NCBI GenBank assembly: GCA_900751885.1
Contig: CAADTH010000004.1
Coordinates: 124,001 to 188,000, forward strand
Reading direction: 5' to 3'
Source: Clostridia bacterium
GTDB taxonomy: Bacteria > Bacillota > Clostridia > UBA1381
Length of the DNA: 64,000 nucleotides
The notes under the pieces are model-generated. The model was not told where the DNA came from and ran no database searches. It was given only the letters and a program-made list of their open reading frames with translations. Within the stretch, counting starts at the first letter, position 1. Each line of letters begins with the position of its first letter. Below, piece by piece: positions 40,023-49,814 of this stretch. Position numbers and translations under genes: made by a program.

Positions 40023-40985
40023 TTATTGATTTACAGCAACCGGAGTTGTGCTGACAACAAGTCCTCTTCCAATTTCCGATAGCTTGTCACCCTTCGTCTG
40101 AACCAGTGATGTATCATATCCTGTCCCCATTGAATAGCGGTTGGAAAGCACAAACTCTCCTGCCTCGCCTGTCAGGGACTCGAACGTCATGGTAATCAGT
40201 GTTCCGTCCTGCTTGATGTAGCTTGCCTCATCGGCTGTCATCGCTGCAACCTTCACACTGTCTCCCTGGAATGCCTCATTCGACGCTATCATCGCGTTCG
40301 TACCCATTGCCGGCACCTTCACAGAGCCATCTACAAGCTTGAATTTGCCAGCGTCATAAAATACGCCTGCGGAAAGCGCATTGATTCCCTCTCCATCTGC
40401 AAATTCCGGAAGTCCACTGACATCAATCGTAACATCAAAGGTATCCCCCTTTGCAACCTCTGTCTTAGACGCCTGCATGGAAACCTTGACCGCATCCGGC
40501 GCTGGCACCAATGGCTTATTTGCTGTCGTAATGTAAACAGAAACTGACGCTTCATCCCACATCACATTTGCCTTGAAGCTTTCGCTGATTGCACGAAGCG
40601 GAACCATCGTTCTGTCATTCATAATCTGCGGCGGCGCATCAAGCGTAATTTCCTCCAAATCTGAATCCATCAGATTCTTAAAGTGATACACCTTCATAAC
40701 TGGGTCATCGATAACAAGCACTGCCTGCGTCATGTTATCCTCACTGCGTACCTTTACCTGGCGGAAGGTCTCGTCCCATGTGACAGTCAAGCCCATCACC
40801 TCAAACACGCCGCGCGCCGGGACCATGGTTCTTCCCTCTTCTGGGAGAATGACCGGCTCCTGGTCTGCAAACGAAATTGCGCGCTCATCCACATATACCT
40901 TCGGTGCCTGCGCGGCAACCGCCGGTACTGCCATGGAAAGCACACATACCATAGCCAATAGCATACTTGTCAACCTTTTTTTCAT
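40023..40985 (-). CDS. Secreted stalk-domain protein with cohesin-like domain
   Basis: A 320-residue exported protein. Signal peptide residues 1-25 (MLLAMVCVLSMAVPAVAAQA). A copper amine oxidase N-terminal-like stalk domain spans about 28-155, with GRTMVPARGVFEVMGLTVTW and NDRTMVPLRAISESFKANVMW as its two halves. Residues of about 165-310 resemble a cohesin-type beta-sandwich (SKTEVAKGDTFDVTIDVSGL, ALSAGVFYDAGKFKLVDGS, TLITMTFESLTGEAGEFVLS). It may tether partners at the cell surface; no dockerin is seen nearby. Purine-rich AGGAGGACG precedes the ATG. Confidence 0.87.
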   Translation of the reverse strand: MKKRLTSMLLAMVCVLSMAVPAVAAQAPKVYVDERAISFADQEPVILPEEGRTMVPARGVFEVMGLTVTWDETFRQVKVRSEDNMTQAVLVIDDPVMKVYHFKNLMDSDLEEITLDAPPQIMNDRTMVPLRAISESFKANVMWDEASVSVYITTANKPLVPAPDAVKVSMQASKTEVAKGDTFDVTIDVSGLPEFADGEGINALSAGVFYDAGKFKLVDGSVKVPAMGTNAMIASNEAFQGDSVKVAAMTADEASYIKQDGTLITMTFESLTGEAGEFVLSNRYSMGTGYDTSLVQTKGDKLSEIGRGLVVSTTPVAVNQ

Positions 40986-41150
40986 ATGTACGTCCTCCTA
41001 CATTTCTCTTTATTATGTGTCAGCAGTCATCTGTATTGCAGTGACTTCCCCATAGTCTGACTCATCTTTCTTTTTTCCACACTTTTGTGGAAAAGACAGT
41101 TATATTATAACATATCTTGTCCTGTTTCTCAATGGAAAATTTCGCACGAA

Positions 41151-41178
41151 AAAAGTACGGCAGATTTGCCGCACTTTT
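41151..41178 (-). terminator. Terminator of the two-component operon
   Basis: AAAAGTACGGCA (41151-41162) pairs with TGCCGCACTTTT (41167-41178) with one mismatch; A/T runs flank it. It lies about 40 bp after the kinase stop on the minus strand. Confidence 0.75.
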
Positions 41179-41217
41179 CTGGCTATAAAAAACTTTTTTC
41201 CCGCGTCTCTGTGCGCT

Positions 41218-43476
41218 TTATACTGTCTGAAAACGAATACACGCTTTGAACAAATCTCCATCCACCTCGACAGAAAATGCACCACCGCACGCCTCCGTGT
41301 AGCTCTGGGCGATTGCAAGCCCCAAACCGTTCCCTTCTGTGGTGCGTGCCTTATCTCCGCGGACAAACCTCTCCAAGATTTCCTCCTCGCTGAAATTCAT
41401 CTCGTAATTGGCGATATTCTTAAACTCTACCAATACTTCCGCGTCCTTCTGCTTGACATCCACATAGACACGGCTGTTTTCCAGCGAATATTTGAGTGCA
41501 TTGACAATGAGGTTCTCGAACACACGCGACATTTTCCGTCCATCTGTCTCGACAAGAAGCTCTGTTTCAGGAATGCGTGTCTTGAATAGTAAGCCAGATT
41601 TTGAAATTTTCTCATCCAGCTCTGCAAGAGACTGTTTGACCAAAAGACCAATGTCAATTGTCTCCTTATTCACCGTCATATTCCCACTCTGCACACGCGA
41701 AATCTCGAATAAATCCTGGGTCAATGCTTTGAGCCTCTGTGCCTTTCTCTCAATGATTTTCACATACTCATTCGCTTCCTCCGGAGACAGGTGCTGTTTT
41801 GTCAAAAGATCTGTGTAGTTGATGATAGAGGTGAGCGGCGTTTTGAGGTCATGCGAAACATTTGTGATAAGCTCTGACTTCATCCTCTCTGCCTTGAGCT
41901 GCTGCTTTGCCGACTCCTTGAGTCCGTCAGCGATTTCATTGATGTTTTCCGCCAGCCGTCCCACATCGCCCGCTCCATCCGTCCTAATTTTATAGCTTAG
42001 ATTTCCGCCACGGATTTCTTCCACTCCTTTTACCACCGCTCCAAATGGTTTCATTCGTTTGGCTACCCAGGCGGCGGCAAAGAGTGTAAACAGGAACAAA
42101 AGCAATATCGCCGGCAAAAATCCAGACAACGTGAGCACAGTCAAGAAGAATACAACAAAAATCCCTGCCAAAACCAACACAGTCGTGCGCAAAACCACAG
42201 GACCGCTCGTCACAGATTCCTTGACATTTTTGAGCATTCTGCCAATGGCTTTAAAAAACCGCTTTGTCCATTTCCAAAAAAACTTCAGTATACGGCAAAT
42301 CAGGCTATACTCTGCAAACCGCCGCGCTTTACTGCGCCGCACAATAGACAAAACAAGCTCCAAAACCAGTGCAAATGCAAGCGACATACCAAATATTCCG
42401 GCGAGAAATACCTGTAAGCTCTGTCCCTTGATCACCTCAATCATGCTCCTGTTTTCCATGATGACTGAGACAATGCCACCTACAAAAAGTCCAACTGCAA
42501 AAATAATTGCCGCATTAATCTCCACGAAAATACGGTCAATCAATACAAAATGAATGTTCTCGTCCTCCGGGCGTCGTCCTGTCACCCAAAACAGATATCC
42601 GGCGCAAATCAATGCAATCAGCAAAAGAATCGAAATCTGCATCACACCGTTTTCCGCTATCTTCCGATTTGCCGTCCAATTAGGCTCCTGCGCATTCACA
42701 TACGCCCTGTCAAGCGCCACATAAACCTTACCGCTCGCCCGCTGTGTGTCACTGCTGTATTCCACATCATCGATATATTGACTGTCCCTGTTTGGATACC
42801 TCTCCAGCACGCCGCTTTCATACAGGTAATACGCAGGCTGACCGGTGAACAGCGCCTTATCCGCATTGAGACTTCCATCCTCCTGCAAAAGCTGGGATTC
42901 TGGAAGATTGGTTATCATATAGGTGCCGTCACCTGCATAATACAAAGCACCCTCCCGGTTCGCCAAACGCTGGCGTGCCGACTGAAACCGCGCCAAATCT
43001 GTAGAGATGGCATCATTTTTCATCTTTTCGATTTGCACCGCATATTGTACCTCAAAGTTATCCTTCTCCAGCTGATAGTAAAAATCCGGATAACTGGAAT
43101 CTATGATTTTTCTTGCAGTCTCTTTTCCATACTTCTCTTCCAGTCCTTGTAAATCATTCATATTTTTCCGATAGGTCTCATAAAAGAAGTCTCTTTTTCT
43201 TTTCTCCAGCTTTTCTTGGTCGACTGTCTGACCGCTTTTGATGTTTTCCTCGCTTTTCAGCTCTGCCATAATCTCCACATCACGAAACGCCGCGTCGCGC
43301 CAATTCAGCATCCGGTAGCTCTCCTCATAGGAGGACGCGGTCAGCGCCGGAAACACATCGCGCACAGCAAGGTGAAACAGCGTACTAATCGCAAGCGAAC
43401 ACGTCACACACGCCATCACAAATGCAATTGCTTTTAAAACCGAAGACCTGCTAATCTCTTTGTATCTTGTACCCAA
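41218..43476 (-). CDS. Sensor histidine kinase with multi-pass membrane domain
   Basis: A 752-residue membrane kinase. One N-terminal helix (AIAFVMACVTCSLAISTLFH) is followed by an extracytoplasmic region of roughly 240 residues, then several more membrane helices between about 285 and 485. A HAMP linker (GNLSYKIRTDGAGDVGRLA) leads to HisKA with phosphoacceptor His in NVSHDLKTPLTSI, then HATPase_c with N box FENLIVNALKY and G2 box GNGLGLAIAQS. It probably starts at TTG 43476, with GGGGA upstream, overlapping the end of the regulator gene by 26 bases. It forms an operon with that OmpR-type regulator. The stimulus is unknown. Confidence 0.9.
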   Translation of the reverse strand: MGTRYKEISRSSVLKAIAFVMACVTCSLAISTLFHLAVRDVFPALTASSYEESYRMLNWRDAAFRDVEIMAELKSEENIKSGQTVDQEKLEKRKRDFFYETYRKNMNDLQGLEEKYGKETARKIIDSSYPDFYYQLEKDNFEVQYAVQIEKMKNDAISTDLARFQSARQRLANREGALYYAGDGTYMITNLPESQLLQEDGSLNADKALFTGQPAYYLYESGVLERYPNRDSQYIDDVEYSSDTQRASGKVYVALDRAYVNAQEPNWTANRKIAENGVMQISILLLIALICAGYLFWVTGRRPEDENIHFVLIDRIFVEINAAIIFAVGLFVGGIVSVIMENRSMIEVIKGQSLQVFLAGIFGMSLAFALVLELVLSIVRRSKARRFAEYSLICRILKFFWKWTKRFFKAIGRMLKNVKESVTSGPVVLRTTVLVLAGIFVVFFLTVLTLSGFLPAILLLFLFTLFAAAWVAKRMKPFGAVVKGVEEIRGGNLSYKIRTDGAGDVGRLAENINEIADGLKESAKQQLKAERMKSELITNVSHDLKTPLTSIINYTDLLTKQHLSPEEANEYVKIIERKAQRLKALTQDLFEISRVQSGNMTVNKETIDIGLLVKQSLAELDEKISKSGLLFKTRIPETELLVETDGRKMSRVFENLIVNALKYSLENSRVYVDVKQKDAEVLVEFKNIANYEMNFSEEEILERFVRGDKARTTEGNGLGLAIAQSYTEACGGAFSVEVDGDLFKACIRFQTV

Positions 43477-44146
43477 TTCCCCACACCACCTTTAAATATT
43501 TTGGTTCCTTTGGGTTGATTTCGATTTTTTCCCGAATATGGCGCACATGCACCGCAATGGTGTTGTCGTTGATGAACACATCCTCATTCCACACCTGGCG
43601 GTAAATTTCATCCGCAGAAAATACACGGTTTGGATTTTTACAAAGAAGCTCGAGTATCCCATACTCTATCGGCGTCAATCGAACCGACTCCCCGTCGACT
43701 GTCACAGCCTTGCTCTTTGTGTCCAGCGTCAATCCGCCGATGGTAATAACAGACTCCTCGTGCACCAAATTCCCAAGCTTCGTATATCGGCGAAGCTGGG
43801 ATTTGACTCGGGCAATCAACTCCAATGGATTGAAGGGTTTCGTGATGTAGTCATCCGCTCCGATGGTCAGTCCCAGAATCTTATCTGTGTCCTCGGATTT
43901 CGCGGATATCAGTATAATCGGGATATTTTTGTCCTCGCGAACCTTCATGGTGACGCGGATTCCATCCATTCGAGTCATCATAATGTCCAAAAGCATCAGG
44001 TGCACTGTCTGCGTACTGAGAATATCCAGCGCTTCGATACCGTCATACGCCTTCAGCACTCCATATCCCTCATTCTTTAAATAGATTGCGATGCTCTCCA
44101 CAATGTCCGGATCATCGTCTACAACCAGAATTTGATACTGCTCCAT
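43451..44146 (-). CDS. OmpR family response regulator
   Basis: A 231-residue regulator. The receiver domain has the acidic triad (VVDDDPD), phosphoacceptor Asp54 in MLLDIMM, and Lys in ADDYITKPFNP. The C-terminal winged-helix domain shows RLTPIEYGILELLCKNPNRV, DNTIAVHVRHIREKIE and VWGIGYKI. It is the first gene of the two-component operon, overlapping its kinase. AAAGAAGGATGG includes the start region. Confidence 0.95.
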   Translation of the reverse strand: MEQYQILVVDDDPDIVESIAIYLKNEGYGVLKAYDGIEALDILSTQTVHLMLLDIMMTRMDGIRVTMKVREDKNIPIILISAKSEDTDKILGLTIGADDYITKPFNPLELIARVKSQLRRYTKLGNLVHEESVITIGGLTLDTKSKAVTVDGESVRLTPIEYGILELLCKNPNRVFSADEIYRQVWNEDVFINDNTIAVHVRHIREKIEINPKEPKYLKVVWGIGYKIQRD

Positions 44147-44225
44147 CCTTCTTTCCCCCCTATACTCCCTATTCTACTTGGCAAATGTGATGAATTGATT
44201 AACAACTTTCTTAAGATTCTATGAA

Positions 44226-45656
44226 TTACATGATTGGGGAAAACAGTCGGTAAAAGCCGTCTGCCATGGTCGTCAGCACACCGCGTGCCTCATACCACTC
44301 CTTGGTCACGACAAAGCATCCCCTCTCATCGTTTTCGAAAATCTCGCGGTTTTCTCTTGCGATGTGCTCGCTATACATAAACGCGTTCACCTCAAAATGA
44401 AGCTGAAAGCTTCGGATATCTGCGTTGGTTGTACCGATTGTACTGATTTTATCATCCACTACCACTGTCTTTGAATGGATGAACCCTGGGTATAAAAATA
44501 CCTTGATTCCTGCATCCAATAGCTCTCCGACATAGGACATGGTGGTGTGATAGACATACTTTTTGTCGGGCACGCCGGGAAGCATCACCCGCACATCCAC
44601 TCCTGATTTCGACGCCAGCGCCAGCGCCTCCAAAAAAGGCTTGTCCGGCACGAAGTACGGTGTCTGAATATATGCATAGCGGCGGGCACTGTTAATCATC
44701 TTAATCATGCCGCATTTGATTTCTTCACTCTTGGAGTCTGGTCCACTCGAGACAATCTGCATTCCAACATCTCCTGCCGGACTCGGCTTAGGAAAAAATT
44801 TCTTCAAATCTGACTGCTGCTCCTCCGGAGAGGAATACGTCCAGTCCATCAAAAAACGGTCCTGTAGAAAATGTACCCCTGAACCCTGAATTTTGATGTG
44901 TGTATCCCTCCATGGGGTGATATCTCCATATCCCATATACTCATCACCGATGTTCATGCCTCCTGTATACGCAATCGAACCGTCGATAACCGCAATTTTT
45001 CGATGATTTCGATGATTGACCTTTAGATACGATCCCAGCTTGACTGGAAAAAATCTCCTCACCTGTCCGCCGGACGCAATGAGCTCTTTGAAAATCTGTT
45101 TTGATGTCAAAATGCTTCCAAAATCGTCATACATGAACCTCACTTCCACGCCTTCACGCGCCTTCTGAGAAAGCAACGTTAAAAACGCCCTGCTTACATT
45201 ATCATCTCGTATGATAAAATACAGCATATTCACTGTTTCTCTTGCGTTTTTAATATCCTCATACAGCGCCTTGTATTTTTCCCTTGCATCTGTGAAAATT
45301 GTCACCTTATTGTCATCGGTATAGATGCTTTCCCCTTCCTCAAGAAGATAGCGCATCATATCTGTATATGGACTTTCAATATTTTCATCCTTGCTAAGAT
45401 ATTCCCTCTGAGCGTGCAGCGTTTTAGAAAGTGCACTGTCATACTCCCCTTTTCGCGCATATTTTTTCCGCGCATGGGATTTGATTCCCCTGCCGAAAAA
45501 CAAAAAGACAATTACGCCGCCTACTGGAATCAGCGTAAACCCCAGCACCCACGCAAGGGATACCACCGGATCACGCCGTTCAAAGCCGACCAGCACCACA
45601 ATCAAAATAAAATTTACAACATATGCACCAATCAGCCATACTGTCCACGTACTCAA
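44226..45656 (-). CDS. cls: Cardiolipin synthase (phospholipase D family)
   Basis: A protein of about 476 residues that condenses two phosphatidylglycerol molecules to cardiolipin at the membrane. Two N-terminal helices (TWTVWLIGAYVVNFILIVVL, LGFTLIPVGGVIVFLFFG) precede the two HKD motifs: HRNHRKIAVIDGSIAYTGG and FIHSKTVVVDDKISTIGTTN. Length is standard. The start is uncertain: the TTG at 45656 is chosen because AAAGGGGGG lies six to eight bases upstream, while the ATG at 45674 overlaps that run. The stop lies 79 bp before the two-component operon on the same strand. Confidence 0.92.
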   Translation of the reverse strand: MSTWTVWLIGAYVVNFILIVVLVGFERRDPVVSLAWVLGFTLIPVGGVIVFLFFGRGIKSHARKKYARKGEYDSALSKTLHAQREYLSKDENIESPYTDMMRYLLEEGESIYTDDNKVTIFTDAREKYKALYEDIKNARETVNMLYFIIRDDNVSRAFLTLLSQKAREGVEVRFMYDDFGSILTSKQIFKELIASGGQVRRFFPVKLGSYLKVNHRNHRKIAVIDGSIAYTGGMNIGDEYMGYGDITPWRDTHIKIQGSGVHFLQDRFLMDWTYSSPEEQQSDLKKFFPKPSPAGDVGMQIVSSGPDSKSEEIKCGMIKMINSARRYAYIQTPYFVPDKPFLEALALASKSGVDVRVMLPGVPDKKYVYHTTMSYVGELLDAGIKVFLYPGFIHSKTVVVDDKISTIGTTNADIRSFQLHFEVNAFMYSEHIARENREIFENDERGCFVVTKEWYEARGVLTTMADGFYRLFSPIM

Positions 45657-45752
45657 AACCAACCCCCCTTTTAGCATAGTATACCACATTGTTTCTCTGT
45701 GCGCAATTTGTCATATTGTCCAGTTTTCTCATGAAAGCCACTGTTTTTTTTC

Positions 45753-45780
45753 TTGCGTTTTCCACCTCTTGTACTACAAT
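45753..45780 (+). promoter_or_regulatory. Promoter of the GH27 gene
   Basis: TTGCGT (45753-45758), a 16-bp spacer, and TACAAT (45775-45780), 60 bp before the start codon. Confidence 0.65.
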
Positions 45781-45840
45781 AAAATCATTCCAATCCCCCG
45801 CCAATATGGCAAAGCGGATAACTGAAAGGAGCCTTCTATT

Positions 45841-47115
45841 ATGAAAGAAATCGCCAAAAAACCTCCCATGGGCTGGAACAGCTGGGACTGCTACGGTGCA
45901 AGTGTCACAGAGTCCGAGGTGCGGAGCAACGCAGAATATATGGCAAAACATCTGCGTGAATATGGGTGGAACCATATCGTCGTCGACATTCAATGGTACG
46001 AGCCGAGTGCAGACAGCAACGAATACCATGACGGCGCACCTCTTGTCATGGATGAGTTTTCACGCCTTCTGCCCGCACCGAACCGCTTTGCGAGCGCACT
46101 TGGCAAAAACGGTTCCAATGCCGGCTTCCGCGTTCTTGCCGACTATGTGCACAGTCTGGGATTAAAATTTGGAATTCACATTCTGCGCGGCATCCCGCGC
46201 CAGGCAGTCAGAGAGGGAACAAAAATCTGGGGAACACACCTTACCGCCGCTGATATCGCCGACACGACCAGCGTCTGTGAATGGAACAGCGATATGTATG
46301 GGGTCAATCCAGAAAAACCTGGTGCTCAGGAGTATTATGACTCTATCATCAGCATGTATGCAGACTGGGGAGTAGACTTTCTCAAGGTGGATGACATTGC
46401 GCGCCCTTATCACAAGGGTGAGGTGGAGCTTTTAAATAACGCAATCGAAAAAACAGGACGTTCTATTGTCCTAAGCCTGTCACCGGGTGCGACCAAAACT
46501 GAGGATGCCACGCATCTTGCCCAGTATGCGAACATGTGGCGCATATCGGACGACTTCTGGGACAGATGGCCGCTTCTTTTGGAAATGTTCTCCTACTGCG
46601 AGGCGTGGTTTCCCTATGTAAAAAGGGGACACTGGCCGGACGCAGACATGCTTCCGCTCGGCAAAATCGGCATCCGAAGCATGGATGGAGAGCGCATGAC
46701 ACGCTTTACGCGTGACGAACAGAAAACCATGATGACACTCTGGTGCCTGCTTCGCTCCCCGCTGATGATGGGCGGCGATTTGCCGTCGTGCGACGAGTGG
46801 ACGCTGTCACTTCTGACAAACCGCGACCTTCTTCATATCAACCGCCACTCCCACGCCGGAAGGCAGGTATATCGCAAAGAAGGTGAGATTGTCTGGGCGG
46901 CGAACGATGACAATAAAACAGATTACTATCTTGCCCAGTTCAATATCAGCGACGAGGAAGTCTCCATCAAAACCAAGCTGGCATTTTTGGGCATTGAAGA
47001 CGAAGTAGAGGGCTATGACATTTGGAACAGCTGTTGTGTCAAGGTGACGAAGGACAAAATCGAAAGCATTGTACCTCCGCATGGCGTCGCGCTGTATCGG
47101 CTTAGCCGCAAATAG
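45841..47115 (+). CDS. Glycoside hydrolase family 27-type alpha-galactosidase
   Basis: A 424-residue cytoplasmic enzyme (no signal peptide). The start KPPMGWNSWDCYGASVTESE is the GH27 signature; YGWNHIVVDIQWYE and GLKFGIHILRGIPRQAV follow. The nucleophile is the Asp in DFLKVDDIARP, and the acid/base is in MWRISDDFWDRW. A C-terminal beta-sandwich begins near AANDDNKTDYYLAQF. The family hydrolyses alpha-galactosides; this subgroup, with HILRGIPRQAV, is less well studied and might use another alpha-linked sugar. AAAGGAG precedes the ATG. It is a single-gene unit. Confidence 0.88.
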   Translation: MKEIAKKPPMGWNSWDCYGASVTESEVRSNAEYMAKHLREYGWNHIVVDIQWYEPSADSNEYHDGAPLVMDEFSRLLPAPNRFASALGKNGSNAGFRVLADYVHSLGLKFGIHILRGIPRQAVREGTKIWGTHLTAADIADTTSVCEWNSDMYGVNPEKPGAQEYYDSIISMYADWGVDFLKVDDIARPYHKGEVELLNNAIEKTGRSIVLSLSPGATKTEDATHLAQYANMWRISDDFWDRWPLLLEMFSYCEAWFPYVKRGHWPDADMLPLGKIGIRSMDGERMTRFTRDEQKTMMTLWCLLRSPLMMGGDLPSCDEWTLSLLTNRDLLHINRHSHAGRQVYRKEGEIVWAANDDNKTDYYLAQFNISDEEVSIKTKLAFLGIEDEVEGYDIWNSCCVKVTKDKIESIVPPHGVALYRLSRK

Positions 47116-47146
47116 AAAAAAGGAAGCTTCGGCTTCCTTTTTTCTA
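47113..47146. terminator. Bidirectional terminator between GH27 and the sigma operon
   Basis: A 15-bp stem (47113-47127 with 47132-47146, core GGAAGC) with a TTCG tetraloop. Confidence 0.9.
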
Positions 47147-47455
47147 TAGTCTCCCATAGTTCTGGATGCACCAGGTAGCCGCAGTCAGGATAAACGCGGT
47201 ACAGATGAGCAAAAAGCAATAAAAGCCTGCCAGAAAATCATACTTTATTTTCTCTCCGTCGTTGGTAAAATATGCAATCAAGGTTTCAATCCCCAAAAAC
47301 ACAAGGATAACCGGGGCAAATTTCATCACCCATACAAGGTCGAATTCCTTGTAAAACATTGAGATGAGCAGTAAAGCCCCTGTGACGATGAGACTGACGC
47401 CCATCGTGAGGCTCCCGACTCTCCGCGTTGTGATTTTTTTGTTATTCCCCTCCAT
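47144..47455 (-). CDS. Small membrane protein of the sigma-factor operon
   Basis: A 103-residue protein with three predicted membrane helices (GVSLIVTGALLLISMF, FAPVILVFLGIETLIAYF, FYCFLLICTAFILTAATW) and a short polar N-terminus (MEGNNKKITTRRVGS). It resembles LiaI/LiaF-like or DUF5668-type small membrane proteins. The ATG at 47455 has GGGAG before it; it overlaps the end of the preceding gene by 14 bases, indicating co-translation. Confidence 0.75.
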   Translation of the reverse strand: MEGNNKKITTRRVGSLTMGVSLIVTGALLLISMFYKEFDLVWVMKFAPVILVFLGIETLIAYFTNDGEKIKYDFLAGFYCFLLICTAFILTAATWCIQNYGRL

Positions 47456-47993
47456 TTGTCTCATCTCCCAAATATTTGATATCCTCCTGCTGTCTCTGAT
47501 TTTTCCCGCGCACCAGATAAATACCGAGCGCAATAATCAGCACAGCGACAAAGACGGACGGGACACTGCGCACGACGGTATACAGCCATGGAACATAGGC
47601 ATGTATCATATCCATAAACGGTTCAACCGCTACATTGAATATCAGGTATGCTCCAACCAAAATACAACCTGCACCAATCATAAAATGACGTTTCTTTATT
47701 AGGGATGCAAAATCTTCGTCCAGGCCGCCATGTGTGTCAAAGAAAAACCTGTCCGGCTTTTCCTCTTTTTCCTCCTGCGTCATATCGCGTATGTGGAATG
47801 AATCAAAAAAGGCAAAGAACCAAATAACTGGAAGCACAAAGCTGATTGCTCCAAGTCCCCAGAAGCTACTTAAAAATATAATGCCGAAAAACAACAGCAT
47901 CACTGACACACCGCGTTTTAAATATCCCAAGTACATCTGCCCTGCTCCCGGTACCAGTGAAAATACAAACGTCCAAAAACTACTTTTTTTCAT
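47442..47993 (-). CDS. Membrane protein of the sigma-factor operon (TM2-like)
   Basis: A 183-residue protein. The first part (FVFSLVPGAGQMYLGYLKRG, then VSVMLLFFGIIFLSS) matches the TM2-type hairpin. A charged cytoplasmic loop (MTQEEKEEKPDRFFFDTHGG) and two more helices follow (FMIGAGCILVGAYLIFNV, SVPSVFVAVLIIALGIYLV). It overlaps the anti-sigma gene by 14 bases and the following gene likewise, so all are one operon. It may help sense envelope state. Confidence 0.8.
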   Translation of the reverse strand: MKKSSFWTFVFSLVPGAGQMYLGYLKRGVSVMLLFFGIIFLSSFWGLGAISFVLPVIWFFAFFDSFHIRDMTQEEKEEKPDRFFFDTHGGLDEDFASLIKKRHFMIGAGCILVGAYLIFNVAVEPFMDMIHAYVPWLYTVVRSVPSVFVAVLIIALGIYLVRGKNQRQQEDIKYLGDETNGGE

Positions 47994-48438
47994 ACTTTAC
48001 TCCCTCTTTCTGATTCCAATTTAATATATAGTCAAGTCCCATCGAGACCCGATTGCCAAGCTGGCTCGTCTGCTGTGATACTTTGTCTGCGGCATCAGAA
48101 AGATACCGCGCATTGACTCTTTCTGACTGATACGGCGCAAATACACCGCTAAGCCAGAATAGTGCAGCAAGACATGCCGCTACCGCCATAGTCGTATAAC
48201 CACGCGCCGTATGAAAGGTATCTCTCCGGCGAATCGCCAACATTGTTTTGTTACAGATACCCTCTGGCGGCGTATGAAGATGTGTCACTGTGTTCGTATA
48301 AGAGAGAATGCATTCGTCGCAAAAGGATAAATGCTCTGCAATCTCCAGCCTCTCGAGTGTATCAAATTCATAGTCCTTTTGTAATTTTTCGAAGGTTTCT
48401 TCTGTGAGGTGTCCCTTTCCATCAAATAATTCCGCCAT
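47980..48438 (-). CDS. Anti-sigma factor (zinc-finger type, membrane)
   Basis: A 152-residue protein. The N-terminal segment IAEHLSFCDECILSY is the HxxxCxxC zinc-binding anti-sigma pattern. One membrane helix (MAVAACLAALFWLSGVF, about residues 83-100) separates it from an outer part of about 50 residues. It lies 1 bp after the ECF sigma gene, the usual pairing, and should hold that sigma inactive at the membrane until a signal arrives. Confidence 0.88.
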   Translation of the reverse strand: MAELFDGKGHLTEETFEKLQKDYEFDTLERLEIAEHLSFCDECILSYTNTVTHLHTPPEGICNKTMLAIRRRDTFHTARGYTTMAVAACLAALFWLSGVFAPYQSERVNARYLSDAADKVSQQTSQLGNRVSMGLDYILNWNQKEGVKYEKK

Positions 48439-48439
48439 A

Positions 48440-48934
48440 CTATAGCACCTCCTTTATGGCTTTCTTTAGTATCTTTTTTGCACGTGAAAGCTGTGTCTGT
48501 ACCGTCTTTGGTGGCCGCTTTAGCTGGGATGCAATTTCGCTGATTGTTTTCTCTTCTAAAAAATATAGTCTGGAGACCAGAAGATAAGGTTCCTTTAAAG
48601 AGAGTATCCTCCTGCGTATTTCCTCTGTCCTCTCTTTTACCATGAATTGCTCCTCTAAATCCTGCGAAGACGCCACTTCTATATTCTCCTCCATCAATCC
48701 GACCCGGCGGGCATATGCGCTTTTGAGATAATCCTTCGCCTTATTTGCCGCAATGCGGCAAAGCCAGGGCTTAAAATTATTGTCCTTACACCGGTCAATA
48801 TTAACATATGCGCTGAGAAATGTCTCCTGGGTGAGGTTCTCCGCCTCCTCGTCATTTGCAACAAGCTGACGGCAGACTGTGAATACAAGCCGTTCGTACT
48901 GCTCTACGATTTTCCTAAAGTCTTGATGTGTCAT
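48440..48934 (-). CDS. ECF-type RNA polymerase sigma factor
   Basis: A 164-residue sigma-70 family factor of extracytoplasmic-function type. Region 2 is seen in RLVFTVCRQLVANDEEAENL and QETFLSAYVNIDRC, with WLCRIAANKAKDYL; region 4 in EKTISEIASQLKRPPKTVQT. It leads a four-gene operon with an anti-sigma factor and two membrane proteins. Start ATG 48934 has AGAGG close upstream. Targets are not evident; the collagen-like gene starts divergently 167 bp away. Confidence 0.93.
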   Translation of the reverse strand: MTHQDFRKIVEQYERLVFTVCRQLVANDEEAENLTQETFLSAYVNIDRCKDNNFKPWLCRIAANKAKDYLKSAYARRVGLMEENIEVASSQDLEEQFMVKERTEEIRRRILSLKEPYLLVSRLYFLEEKTISEIASQLKRPPKTVQTQLSRAKKILKKAIKEVL

Positions 48935-49101
48935 CCTCTTGTACCCACCCCTCTTTCCATCCTATATAACGAGACTGTGCTCTTGTTTACTTCAACTTTT
49001 TAAAAATTTTTAGTTTTTTACGCCGCCGTCCTTTTCTGCGATTGCCCAGGCACTGACAGCGCCCTTTTCGCATATACTACTACCAATAAGGAGGGGCAGC
49101 T

Positions 49102-49764
49102 ATGCTTGACAATAATCAGACAAAAATGAATGTAATCCGCTGTAATGACTTGAAGACGATACGCACATCCTCCCCATCCCCTATAAAAACCGTGTTGCCC
49201 GTTATGGGTCCTACTGGTGCAACGGGGGCGACAGGTCCGAGAGGACCTGCCGGTGCACGCGGCATGACTGGCAGACCGGGGCTTCGTGGTCCTGCAGGTG
49301 TGGCGGGTCCGACAGGCGCGACAGGACCTGCCGGTGCAGCCGGTCCCCCAGGAGAGACCTTCTCTTCCAGCTACCTTGCCGCACATCACTCGAAGGAGCA
49401 GCGGGCAAATGCAGGAGATACTCTCCTGTTCGACTCAAACCTCGTCGCAGATGGCAAACAAATCCTGCATGTCCCATCAGGGGTATTTTCCCTCTCCAGT
49501 CCCGGCGTATACTATGTAAGCGTACACGCTGTCGTAAAAAAAGCATCCGATTTTTCTACGCCTGCGGCACTGTTTCTCTCCCAAAACAATGAGCCTGTAC
49601 GTGGAGCGCGTGCAGAGCATATGCTCTCAAATGCGGCACAGTCCAGCACACTATTTGTCTCCACAATTTTGTCTGCTTCTTCCCTGATAGAGCTTCGCGC
49701 AGTCAATGAATTCGACTATACTGTCTATCCAGTCGTATCAATCTCTATCGCAAAAATTTCTTAA
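49102..49764 (+). CDS. Collagen-like surface protein with C1q/BclA-type head
   Basis: A 220-residue protein. A short N-terminal region is followed by about 17 G-X-Y triplets (residues 36-86, for example [16 protein letters not shown]), then a 135-residue C-terminal beta domain (VLPV...; [51 protein letters not shown]) similar to the trimeric heads of BclA-like exosporium proteins. There is no signal peptide, as in spore-surface collagens. It may coat spores or cells. AAGGAGGGGC precedes the ATG. Confidence 0.87.
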   Translation: MLDNNQTKMNVIRCNDLKTIRTSSPSPIKTVLPVMGPTGATGATGPRGPAGARGMTGRPGLRGPAGVAGPTGATGPAGAAGPPGETFSSSYLAAHHSKEQRANAGDTLLFDSNLVADGKQILHVPSGVFSLSSPGVYYVSVHAVVKKASDFSTPAALFLSQNNEPVRGARAEHMLSNAAQSSTLFVSTILSASSLIELRAVNEFDYTVYPVVSISIAKIS

Positions 49765-49814
49765 CTACATCGTCGGGATAAAAACGTTCCTCCCTGTTTT
49801 TATTCCAAGCTGCA

